64,000 bases of DNA from Candidatus Thiosymbion ectosymbiont of Catanema sp. Cochon2018. GTDB taxonomy: Bacteria; Pseudomonadota; Gammaproteobacteria; Chromatiales; Chromatiaceae. Position 1 is the stretch's first letter, and each line of letters opens with the position of its first letter. Position numbers and translations under genes: made by a program. Below, piece by piece: positions 47,532 through 55,280 of the stretch. A model generated the notes under the pieces. The model had not been told where the DNA came from and made no database searches. It saw only the letters and a list, made by a program, of their open reading frames with translations. The stretch is from contig WYCW01000001.1 of NCBI GenBank assembly GCA_011392765.1, positions 1,227,000 through 1,290,999 on the forward strand. Direction: 5' to 3'.

Positions 47532-48325
47532 AAAAACAACCCCTCCAGCGGCGACGAGGCGGAGGCGAAGCGTTTCGGTGCCATCCGCCCGGCCAGAAAG
47601 GCCTCGCGCCCGGCCTCGATGGCCTTGCGCATCGCGCCGGCCATCAACACCGGGTCCTTGGCGGCGGCGATGGCCGTATTCATGAGCACCCCGTCGCAGC
47701 CCAGCTCCATAGCCACCGCGGCATCCGAGGCAGTCCCTACGCCTGCGTCCACCAGGATAGGCACCTGGGCGTTCTCCACGATGGTCAGGATATTGAGCCG
47801 GTTGCGGATTCCGAGTCCGGAACCGATGGGGGCGGCGAGCGGCATCACGGCCACACAGCCCAGCTCCTCCAGGCGTTTGGCCATAACGGGGTCATCGTTG
47901 GTATAGACCATGACCTCGAAGCCATCCTTGACCAGCACCTCCGTGGCTTGCAGGGTAGCGACCATATCCGGGAACAGGGTCTTCTCGTCTCCCAACACCT
48001 CCAGCTTGCATAGGTTGTGGCCGTCCAGCAGCTCCCGCGCTAGGCGGCAGGCACGGATCGCCGTCTCGGCGTCGAAGCAACCGGCGGTATTCGGCAGAAT
48101 GGTATAGCGTTCCGGCGGCAGCACCTCGAGGATATTCGGCTCGCCGGGGGTCTGGCCGATATTGGTGCGACGGACGGCAATAGTGACAATCTCGGCGCCG
48201 CTGGCCTCGACGGCGCGGCGCGTCTCGTCCATGTCTTTGTATTTGCCGGTTCCGACCAACAGGCGCGAGCTGTAAGTCTCGCCGGCCACGGTGAAACTAT
48301 CGGCGACAGCGGTCTGAGTAGGCAT
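47528..48325 (-). CDS. thiG: Thiazole synthase ThiG
   Basis: A 265-residue TIM-barrel enzyme making the thiazole phosphate of thiamine from deoxyxylulose phosphate, dehydroglycine and ThiS thiocarboxylate. Family blocks are [26 protein letters not shown] with the following [13 protein letters not shown], and the Lys in [15 protein letters not shown]. The phosphate site is PIGSGLGI and [15 protein letters not shown] 48325 gives [11 protein letters not shown]. thiS lies 640 bp upstream across repeats. Confidence 0.95.
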   Translation of the reverse strand: MPTQTAVADSFTVAGETYSSRLLVGTGKYKDMDETRRAVEASGAEIVTIAVRRTNIGQTPGEPNILEVLPPERYTILPNTAGCFDAETAIRACRLARELLDGHNLCKLEVLGDEKTLFPDMVATLQATEVLVKDGFEVMVYTNDDPVMAKRLEELGCVAVMPLAAPIGSGLGIRNRLNILTIVENAQVPILVDAGVGTASDAAVAMELGCDGVLMNTAIAAAKDPVLMAGAMRKAIEAGREAFLAGRMAPKRFASASSPLEGLFF

Positions 48326-48409
48326 AGTGCGGAAAAATCGGTTTCGGAAAGTAAGAGCATAATTGATTTTTCGTCTCTGCGTCCTCTGCGGTTCGGTCAC
48401 GATCAGGGC

Positions 48410-48960
48410 GAGCGCGTATAAATTTCTTATCGATCAACAAGTTGCTGCCGACAGTGTAGGTTGGGCGAGTAGGATGCGGTGAGCGCGGTGGTTCTGAGCT
48501 TGCCGGCTGGTGCACACTCTCCCCGCGCGAACCGCATCAATGCGCTGTCTGCGTGCAGGGACGCACAGGCAAGCAACGAACCACATCAACGATTATGTCG
48601 GGTACGCCGCTAGGAGCGCCGGCATCCTGCCGGCTGTAAGACGGGCAAAGCCACCAGGGACGGCGGCAGCCGCCGTGGACGACATGGACCAAGTGGACTA
48701 CGTGGACCAGGGGTTGCTGTGCGCCCCCCGGTCCTGTCCATTGGGCTACCCTCATGCCGTCCGTGTGGCCCACAGCAGCGGTGTGCCCAACACCCATTCC
48801 ATGGGGCTTGTCGCCATCCAACGATGCGGTTCGCCGCTGGCCGGGCACCCATCGATGCGGTTCGCGCGGGGAAGGCGTGCATCGGCCGGTAAGCTCAGAA
48901 TCACCGCGCTCACCGCATCCTACGTCCATCCTGCTTCCGGGAGCCGGGATCTTCGAGCAT
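48410..48960. repeat. Repeat cluster between thiS and thiG
   Basis: In order: GCGCGTATAAATTTCTTATC word, GTAGGTTGGGC (48457, an unoccupied IS110 target), GGATGCGGTGAGCGC paired with GCGCTCACCGCATCC (48903), GTCTGCGTGCAGGGACGCAC (also in the nifB leader), and a 9-bp TGGAC array (48669-48712). The thiS-thiG spacing is unusual for these genes. No gene is seen. Confidence 0.7.
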
Positions 48961-48965
48961 TCAGG

Positions 48966-49166
48966 TTAACCACCTCCCACGGCGTGAATGATCTCCACCC
49001 TGTCGCTGGGGGCCAGGCGGTGTTCCCGGAAACGGCTACGGGGCACCAGTTCCTCGTTGACCTCCACGGCGAGGCGCCGGCCGGTCAGCTCCAGCCGGTC
49101 GATGAGGCCGGCCATGTCGGTGCCGTTCGGGATCTCGGTCGGATTTCCGTTGAGAATAATCTGCAT
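48966..49166 (-). CDS. thiS: Sulfur carrier protein ThiS
   Basis: A 66-residue beta-grasp protein that carries sulfur as a C-terminal thiocarboxylate. The tail is IIHAVGGG, meeting the Gly-Gly requirement. The start ATG 49166 gives MQIILNGNPTEIPNG. LAVEVNEELVPRSRF is typical. It pairs functionally with thiG downstream, though repeats now separate them. No TPP riboswitch was recognised upstream. Confidence 0.92.
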   Translation of the reverse strand: MQIILNGNPTEIPNGTDMAGLIDRLELTGRRLAVEVNEELVPRSRFREHRLAPSDRVEIIHAVGGG

Positions 49167-49207
49167 CTCGGACTCCTGCGGCATACGTCCTGGTCGGAAA
49201 CGGATTC

Positions 49208-49692
49208 GGCTCTTCATGGATTCCGGGACTGCTCCCGATCATGGAAAGACATACCGGACGTTTTGAAGTGCGGCCTGTCTGCCGCCACCTGCCTGCCGCA
49301 GAGGGTGTCGTAAAAGCCCATCCGTGGGGTGTAGCGCAGGCGTCCCCGCCTGCATTTTTCGATGCAGGCGAGGACGCCTGCGCTACTTTTGCGACACCCT
49401 CCCGCAGGCAGGGGCAGGCGGCAACCTGACCCCGGTCCCTGCCGGAATCCGCGGTGCCTGGCCCAGCTACGGGGTCGGCCATGGTGCACCTGCTCGCCGC
49501 CGCTTCGGATTCGGCGACACATCCGTTCCCGGCAAAGGCGTCGCGGCCGGGGGAAAGCGCCGTCGCCGCAGCGCGTGGGGAACCCGGCGTCCGGATTCCC
49601 GATAAACGTTGTCGGCAATCCCCCGTCGCCGGGGTTCGGTTGGCCGCGCCGCTTAAGCCGGCGCACTCCAAAACAGTCCGGAATCCATAAAT
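49208..49692. mobile_element. MITE-D, copy with nested REP-E
   Basis: The left end GGCTCTTCATGGATTCCGG and right end CAGTCCGGAATCCATAAA match the complete element at 59982-60328. A 101-bp REP-E (49301-49401) is inserted in its left part, inside a GCCTGCC/GCAGGCA palindrome. The right part has AGCGCCGTCGCCGCAGCGCG and CCGGCGCACTCCAAA, shared with the 59982 copy. Confidence 0.75.
49301..49401. repeat. REP-E, 101 bp, nested in MITE-D
   Basis: The ends GAGGGTGTCGTAAAAG and CTTTTGCGACACCCTC bound a palindromic core, the same length as the copy at 36441. The nesting shows that REP-E moved after MITE-D had settled here. Confidence 0.82.
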
Positions 49693-49719
49693 AACCACGA
49701 ATTCTACCTCACCGCCCCG

Positions 49720-49916
49720 GAGGGTGTTGTAAAAGCCCAAATCGGGATCGGGATCGGGATCGAAATCGAAATTCCGATTGCGATCCCGATTTCGATTTCG
49801 ACCGACCCAAGCTCTCCAACGGCTGGTTGGGCGTAGGAGACGGGGTCTGACCAGCAAAATCAGATGAAACGGGATCGTCGGGGCACGGCGTGCCGTGCCC
49901 CTTTTCCGACACCCTC
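49720..49916. mobile_element. REP-E-ended segment carrying a hexamer array and an rnfG 5' fragment
   Basis: The ends GAGGGTGTTGTAAAAG and CTTTTCCGACACCCTC resemble REP-E termini, but the middle differs. It has a GGGATC/GAAATC hexamer palindrome (49738-49803), followed by AACGGCTGGTTGGGCGTAGG and CAAAATCAGATGAAACGGGA, which match the leader and first codons of rnfG. It lies just upstream of the tRNA promoter. Confidence 0.6.
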
Positions 49917-49930
49917 CCCCGGATGGGGGG

Positions 49931-49960
49931 TTGTCAATGGCGGTGAGCTCTCCTTATACT
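49931..49960 (+). promoter_or_regulatory. Sigma70 promoter of tRNA-Gly
   Basis: TTGTCA (49931-49936) and TATACT (49955-49960) are separated by 18 bp, each a five-of-six match. Transcription would begin about 6 bases before the tRNA 5' end. Confidence 0.75.
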
Positions 49961-49972
49961 CGGCTTCCGCAC

Positions 49973-50046
49973 GCGGGTGTAGTTCAATGGTAGAACCTCA
50001 GCTTCCCAAGCTGATGACGTGGGTTCGATTCCCATCACCCGCTCCA
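49973..50046 (+). tRNA. tRNA-Gly (anticodon CCC)
   Basis: A 74-base cloverleaf with encoded CCA. The acceptor stem is GCGGGTG with CACCCGC. The D-arm contains AGTTCAATGGTAGAA. The anticodon loop TTCCCAA gives CCC. The T-arm has GTGGGTTCGATTCCCAT. The discriminator is T. It reads GGG codons. Confidence 0.95.
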
Positions 50047-50127
50047 GTCAACCACCCCCTGGCCTATGCCATTCCAATCAGCTGGCGGGGCCTCGCCTCA
50101 GACTGACGAGGCGTGACCAACCGCACC

Positions 50128-50357
50128 GAAGAACCACGGAGGCAGACACGGATAAACACGGATTGTGATCCGTGTTGATCCGTGTCCGCCTCCGTGGTTC
50201 AAAGGATTTGCGATTCCTGCCCAACAAGAGGCAGAACTATTTTTGTGCAGCGCACAAACTTGACTCATTTGTGAAGATGCAGGTCCCTCAAGGAATCCTA
50301 GCGTCCTTCACAACAAAAAATCCTGTTAATCCTGAAAATCCTGTTAATCCTGTACTA
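50128..50357. repeat. Palindromic and periodic repeats downstream of tRNA-Gly
   Basis: The palindrome AACCACGGAGGCAGACACGG with its inverse at 50180-50200 is centred on GATTGTGATCC. Then come GCGCACAAACTTGACTCATT with GTCCCTCAAGGAATCCTAG, and 10-bp units AATCCTG(T/A)(T/A)A (50328-50356). A GCTGGGTT...AACCCAGC pair ends at the stop of the large ATPase gene. No gene is seen. Confidence 0.65.
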
Positions 50358-50388
50358 TTGGTTAGCTGGGTTCGTCCCTGAACCCAGC

Positions 50389-53300
50389 CTACGAGTTAGC
50401 ATCATACGTTTTGTGCCCTTGCGGTTCCGGTTCTCGGCAGAATCGGGCACGGTCGGCGGGGTCGCCGGCGCCTCGGCTCCGGCCCTCGGCGAAGGGGCGG
50501 TACCGCTCCAGCCAGTCCGGCGGCTTGGGTTGGTCGCGGAAGCGATCGACCTGCTCCGCGGGCAATGCCAGCAGGGTAGCGACCCGTCGGGCGGCGGTCG
50601 GGGCGGCATCCGGCCGCAGACCGGCGAACAGGTAGAGGTCGTTGATAAGATCAAAACGATCATCATGGGTCTCGAGTCGGGACAGGATTTCCTGCCACAG
50701 GTCCTCGTCCGCCTCGCCCGCGGCCAGTGAGGCGATGAACAGGGATCGGGCGGCATAGGATTTCGAATCCTTGGCCAGTGCCTCCCGAGCCAGCCGGGTA
50801 TGCCGTTCCACCAGCGTTGTGATCGATTCTTGGGTGAGACCCGTCTCCGACGCCGAGGGCGGCCCGTCTTTGGGATCGTTCGGTCCCGCAAGTACGACGG
50901 CCAACCACAAGGCATTGGCCTGGAACCCGGCTTGGCGGTCGAACAGATCGAGTGCCTGTCGCAATGCCTCGCGGGCCTGTTCCGGCCGGCCCCGTATCAG
51001 CTCCAGTCGGCCGAGATTCATTTGGGGATAGGCGGCATCAAGGGAATCGGGCTCGGATCTGGTCAGGCCCTCCGTAAAACAACGGAATGCCTCCTCGCAA
51101 TCCCGATGCAGATTTCGGTACAACAACCCCAGGCCGTTCCAGGTGTCGGCATCTTTCGGATCCAGCTCGATAGCCTTGCGATAGGCCGATTCGGCCTCCT
51201 CATAGCGGTTGAGATGGTTCTTTAGCAGATTGCCCAGGCCGTTCCAGGGGGGGACGAGTTTCGGATCCAGCTCGATGGCCTGACGATAGGCCGATTCGGC
51301 CTCTTCGTAGCGGTTGAGATGCTTTGCGAACAGGAAGCCCAGGCCATACCAGGGGTAAGCGGATTTTGGATCGAGCTCGATGGCCTCCCGATAAGCCGAT
51401 TCGGCCTCCTCGTAGCGGTTGAGATGGTCCGTGAGCAGATTGCCCAGGCCGTTCCAGGGATAGGCGAGTTTCGGATCCAGCTCGATGGCCTTACGGTAGG
51501 CGGCCTCGGCTTCCTCGTAACGGTTGAGATGGTTCTTTAGCAGATTGCCCAGGCCGTTCCAGGGATAGGCGAATTTCGGGTCGAGCTCAATGGCCTTGCG
51601 CAACACAGACTCGGTCTTTGCCGCCAGCCGTGGCAACCTGTCGAGTATCAAGGCGGCCAAGTTATGGCACTGTCGGCTGTCATCGGGCGGATTGTCCAAC
51701 AGGGGCATCAGCAATTGCTCGGCCCGGGCCGGGTCCGGCTCCGGCGATTGCAGCAATCGGCGCGCCACCAGGAAATCCAGCCAAGCATGGCCCGGTGCCA
51801 GTCGGTGCGCCCGTTCTTCAAGCCACTGCCAAGTCTCCGCCGGCGTCGATTCCGGCAGCTCGAATTCGAGCAACCGCTCGGCCAGAGCTTCCAGCTCCGA
51901 CCGGTCGGCGAGGGATTCCGCCCGCTCGATGGCCCGATCCGCCGCCTCCCGGTCCCCCATGCGCGCGATCAATCCCTGCGCCAGACCCAACCAGTAGTGG
52001 GGCCAGGCCTCCGCATGGGCGAACAGAATCTCTTCCTTCAAGGGCGTATACAGATACCGACGCCAGCCGGCATCCTCATCCTCCAGGACAATCCCGCCCC
52101 ATTCCGGAAACCGCTGATGAAACAGATCTAAGACATCACCCGGAAATTGTTCCAGTAACGACTCGAATTCTGCCTGTTCCTCCTTGAAGATCGTTAGTAA
52201 TGCGTTGACCTGATCTTGTGACAAAAACGGATAGGATTGCAGGACGAGCCGTTTTTCTTCCGCCGCAAGAGAAAGACTATTCGCTAATCGGTTAAGGAAA
52301 TATTCCCGATCCGTAGTGACAGTCGGATTGCTCGGTAGTAGCTCGTCCAACTTTTGGTTTCGCGCCGCCTCATCCAGCTTGCCCAAAGGCCAGTGCCAGG
52401 CCGGTAGATTGGTCAGGGGATTGGGCCGGTGGCCCGTGGAGAACGAGACGGGGGTCTCTGCCGCGTCTTGTTTGGCTGGTGCCGTAATTTGTAGTATCCG
52501 GTCCCGAATCCGGCGCAGGGTCGCGTCCTGGTCCTGGTGCTCGGTCTCGCCTTCCAGGTGGCGGGCGATGCGCAGGACTTCGCGTCCGTAGAGGGATCCG
52601 GGCCGCCGCGGCACCAGGGGCTCCTCGCTGGTAGCCAGGATCGGGGTGTAGTGGAGGACGAAGCTCTCCGGCGCCCGTTCGTATTCCCGGTTGGCGGCGA
52701 TGCGCCGGTTTTGGTTCAACAGCTGGTGGGCCTTTTCGAGGGCCTCGAACACGGTTTCGTCCTCGGCGGCCGGTACCGGCGAGAAGACGACGCACAACTG
52801 GCGGTGGAGTTCGTCGATGGGAATCCGCTCGTCGCCGGCCAGGAGGGCGCGCAGGGTTATTTCCAGGCCCTTGAGGTTCTGCGGATTCAGGCCGGTGACC
52901 AGTAGGATCTGATCGGCCAGATAGCCGAGGCTGAGATCCAGGAGCTCGGCGAAGCCGGTGCGGCTGTCTATCAGCAGATAGTCGATAGAGCGGCCTGCGG
53001 TGGCATAAGGCTCAGGGACCCGCCATTGCTCCAGATCTTCCCGCATCCGATGGGCCAGGCTGCGGTACAAGGTCTGGCGGTCGCTCTCGTCCGGGGTACC
53101 CCGACGCGGCGGGATGGGGGCCAAAACGCCGTCGGACCCAGGGGACGCGCCGGCGACCGGATGGCTGCCGGCGTCGATGAGCAGGAGTTGGCCCTGCTCC
53201 CGATCCTTCCCTTGTCCGTCCAGCCGCATCTCGCGCAGCAGCCAGTGGGGGGGCAGAAAGGCCCCCTGTGCCGCCGCCTCCTGGTCCGGATCTCCCGTCA

Positions 53301-53520
53301 AGGGCCGTAGGGCGGCTATCAGGTCGGTCATACCCAGATCTTTCCCCTCCGGGTAGAGATAGGGACCCGCCAGGGGCGAATAGGTCAGGCCCGGCGCCAT
53401 CAGATCCAGATCCATCAGGACCACGACCTTGCCCCGGCTAGCCCAATAGGCCCCGAGGTTGGTCAGGAGGGCGGTGCGTCCGACGCCGCCTTTGAAGGAG
53501 AAGAAGCTGATGATTTTCAT
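50389..53520 (-). CDS. KGGVGR-variant ParA-like ATPase with TPR domain
   Basis: A 1043-residue protein from ATG 53520 (MKIISFFSFKGGVGRTALLT). Residues 1-330 are a ParA/MinD-type P-loop ATPase with deviant Walker A FKGGVGRTALL, MDLDLMAPGL and a Walker B-like YLLIDSRTGF. A helical middle of about 320 residues follows, without a recognised family. Residues about 660-850 hold five TPR units of 35 residues (AIELDPKLAYPWNGLGNLL), and a helical tail follows. Similar ATPases fused to repeat domains occur in predicted bacterial conflict systems, but no function is proven. It is the last gene of a minus-strand set interrupted by IS110. Confidence 0.8.
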   Translation of the reverse strand: MKIISFFSFKGGVGRTALLTNLGAYWASRGKVVVLMDLDLMAPGLTYSPLAGPYLYPEGKDLGMTDLIAALRPLTGDPDQEAAAQGAFLPPHWLLREMRLDGQGKDREQGQLLLIDAGSHPVAGASPGSDGVLAPIPPRRGTPDESDRQTLYRSLAHRMREDLEQWRVPEPYATAGRSIDYLLIDSRTGFAELLDLSLGYLADQILLVTGLNPQNLKGLEITLRALLAGDERIPIDELHRQLCVVFSPVPAAEDETVFEALEKAHQLLNQNRRIAANREYERAPESFVLHYTPILATSEEPLVPRRPGSLYGREVLRIARHLEGETEHQDQDATLRRIRDRILQITAPAKQDAAETPVSFSTGHRPNPLTNLPAWHWPLGKLDEAARNQKLDELLPSNPTVTTDREYFLNRLANSLSLAAEEKRLVLQSYPFLSQDQVNALLTIFKEEQAEFESLLEQFPGDVLDLFHQRFPEWGGIVLEDEDAGWRRYLYTPLKEEILFAHAEAWPHYWLGLAQGLIARMGDREAADRAIERAESLADRSELEALAERLLEFELPESTPAETWQWLEERAHRLAPGHAWLDFLVARRLLQSPEPDPARAEQLLMPLLDNPPDDSRQCHNLAALILDRLPRLAAKTESVLRKAIELDPKFAYPWNGLGNLLKNHLNRYEEAEAAYRKAIELDPKLAYPWNGLGNLLTDHLNRYEEAESAYREAIELDPKSAYPWYGLGFLFAKHLNRYEEAESAYRQAIELDPKLVPPWNGLGNLLKNHLNRYEEAESAYRKAIELDPKDADTWNGLGLLYRNLHRDCEEAFRCFTEGLTRSEPDSLDAAYPQMNLGRLELIRGRPEQAREALRQALDLFDRQAGFQANALWLAVVLAGPNDPKDGPPSASETGLTQESITTLVERHTRLAREALAKDSKSYAARSLFIASLAAGEADEDLWQEILSRLETHDDRFDLINDLYLFAGLRPDAAPTAARRVATLLALPAEQVDRFRDQPKPPDWLERYRPFAEGRSRGAGDPADRARFCREPEPQGHKTYDANS

Positions 53521-53529
53521 CGTGTTTTT

Positions 53530-53680
53530 CCGCAAATAAACGCGAATCAACGCAAATCGATCACAATCGGTTCGCCATCATCAGAGATAACCCTTTCAGG
53601 TTTACGTTCAGGGCACTTTGAAAAATACGATTTTCGTCTACGGTACGCTTGGATAATCAATGGCTTAGAGTTGCTTAGTT
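53530..53680. repeat. Repeat cluster upstream of the ATPase gene, with a one-ended MITE-A
   Basis: CGCGAATCAACGCAAATCGA and CACAATCGGTTCGCCATCAT recur near 59917-59955. GGGCACTTTGAAAAATACGA (53611 on) is one end of MITE-A in inverted orientation. The matching other end is missing after AATCAATGGCTTAGAGT. No gene is seen. Confidence 0.65.
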
Positions 53681-53697
53681 GAGGTATGAATTCTTTT

Positions 53698-53852
53698 TAA
53701 CCACAGAGGACACAGAGCACACAGAGATGGAAATGCGATTAGCTCAAGTAGAATGCGGTTGATTGAGCAATTTCAATGTCCGCCGTCCGGTCGAGGGTGT
53801 TGAACGCGATCGCGTCTGATTCTCTGTGCACTCTGTGTTCTCTGTGGTGAAT
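53698..53852. repeat. Palindrome of ACAGAGCAC/GTGCTCTGT-type units
   Basis: TAACCACAGAGGACACAGAG faces CTCTGTGTTCTCTGTGGTG across about 100 bases. The arms are built from 9-10-bp units. 53853-53954 holds the GTTGGGCACGCC...TTTGCCCAACC palindrome interrupted by IS110. Confidence 0.65.
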
Positions 53853-54014
53853 AAAGAGAGGTCGCAACGACTCGTGCCCTGCGCGTGAGGCTTCGCCTTC
53901 AGACTGGTAAGTAGAATGTTGGGCACGCCGCGTCCCTGCGGCTTTGCCCAACCTTGTATGTTCTGTTTCCAAGGGAAAGCCAAGGATGAGGTATAAAAGG
54001 ATTTGATGAAGAGT

Positions 54015-54160
54015 ACCTGGGGAAGCCGTCCCAACCTGAGGCCTTGAGCCTGTACGTAGATTGGCTCCCCGCCCTCTTCGCCCATACCGGAGAGTATCCG
54101 AGGCCGTGAGCTGCGCTCGTGAGCCTGCATACACAAGGTCGGTAGGCGAGGGTCCAGGGT
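54015..54160 (+). ncRNA. Putative IS110 bridge RNA (copy 2)
   Basis: Two hairpins with internal loops lie in the 258-base 5' non-coding end. The first stem is GGGGAAGCC (54019) with GGCTCCCC (54063), and its loop holds CCCAACCT (54030-54037) and GTAG (54056-54059). The second stem is formed by CCCTC..CGCC..TACCG (54072-54089) and CGGTAGGCGAGGG (54140-54152), and its loop holds AGAGTATC (54091-54098) and CATACA (54128-54133). The first loop matches the target on both sides and the second matches the element's two ends. The architecture fits the described IS621-type bridge RNA. RNA ends are not known. Confidence 0.75.
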
Positions 54161-54212
54161 CGGGGAACCAGGTCATGATCCTAGCGCCTTTTTTGCTTCC
54201 GAGGAACCGCTC

Positions 54213-55205
54213 ATGAACGTTGCCGGAATCGATGTCAGCAGCAAAACCGTCACGTTGGTCATTGCTCGCGACGGTCGCACCAGAAAACCCCGTGAATTCA
54301 ACAATACCCCCCAAGGGCATCAGACCTTGGTCAACCGCTTGCGCAAGGCAACGGTGACCCGCGTCTGCCTGGAAGCCACCGGCCAGTATCACCTCGATTT
54401 GGCCCTCGCCCTGGATGACGCCGGGCTTGCGGTCATGGTCATCAACCCCAAGGCCGCCAAACGCTTCGCGGAGGCCATGCAGACCCGCACCAAGACCGAT
54501 GCTGTCGATGCCACTGTCCTGGCTGAGTTCGCCCTCCGCATGCCCTTCGAGCCCTGGCAACGCCCCGATGATCTAGCCCTCGCCATCCGCGCCTGTGCCC
54601 GCCGCATCGCGGCGCTGAACAAGCTCCGAACCCAAACCAAGAACCAGCTCCATGCCGCGGAGCAAACCGCCACCACGCCCGACTTCCTGATCGTCGAGCT
54701 GCACCACAGCATCGCCCAACTCGAGGCCAACATCGAGCACCTGCGCCAACAGGTCTTGGCCCTCATCGCTAGCGAGGAGGAACTCCAGCAGATCTTCGAA
54801 CTCCTCGTCAGCGTCACCGGCATCGCCGCCGCCAGCGCCATCCAGCTCCTCGGTGAACTCCTGGTCATGCCGGAGGACATGACCGCGAAACAATGGGTTG
54901 CCATGGCCGGACTCGATCCCCGCGCCCACCAATCCGGGACCAGCGTGAACAAGAAACCACGCCTGTCCAAAGCCGGCAACCGCTACTTGCGCATCGCGCT
55001 CTACATGCCCGCACTCAGCGCCGCACAACATGATCCCACGGTCAGGGCCTACTACCACCATCTGATTGAGAACCGTGGCCGGAAGAAGCTCCAGGCTCTC
55101 TGTGCCGTCATGCGCAAGCTCCTGCACGCCATCCACGCCATGCTCAAGAACCGCACCCCCTTCGACAGCAGCCGCTTCTACACCCCCCTCGAAACGGCAG
55201 CGTGA
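54213..55205 (+). CDS. IS110-family recombinase (copy 2)
   Basis: A 330-residue DEDD recombinase homologous to copy 1. It shows GIDVSSKTVTLVIARDGR, CLEATGQYHLDLALAL and KTDAVDATVLAEFALRM in the RuvC-like domain. LDPRAHQSGTSVNKKPRLS carries the putative catalytic Ser. The frame is intact with its own ATG. Differences from copy 1 are spread along the protein, so the copies have diverged since they separated. Confidence 0.93.
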   Translation: MNVAGIDVSSKTVTLVIARDGRTRKPREFNNTPQGHQTLVNRLRKATVTRVCLEATGQYHLDLALALDDAGLAVMVINPKAAKRFAEAMQTRTKTDAVDATVLAEFALRMPFEPWQRPDDLALAIRACARRIAALNKLRTQTKNQLHAAEQTATTPDFLIVELHHSIAQLEANIEHLRQQVLALIASEEELQQIFELLVSVTGIAAASAIQLLGELLVMPEDMTAKQWVAMAGLDPRAHQSGTSVNKKPRLSKAGNRYLRIALYMPALSAAQHDPTVRAYYHHLIENRGRKKLQALCAVMRKLLHAIHAMLKNRTPFDSSRFYTPLETAA

Positions 55206-55280
55206 TCAATCTAATTTATGTATCGAAGGTGAATTTTTGTGGATCAGGAGACAAATTGGACTTGCATCGGAACAGAGTAT

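Noticed and set aside
49167..49300. TPP riboswitch upstream of thiS
   Set aside because: No CTGAGA or ACCTGATCTGGATAATGCC-like motifs were found. The segment is a MITE-D end.
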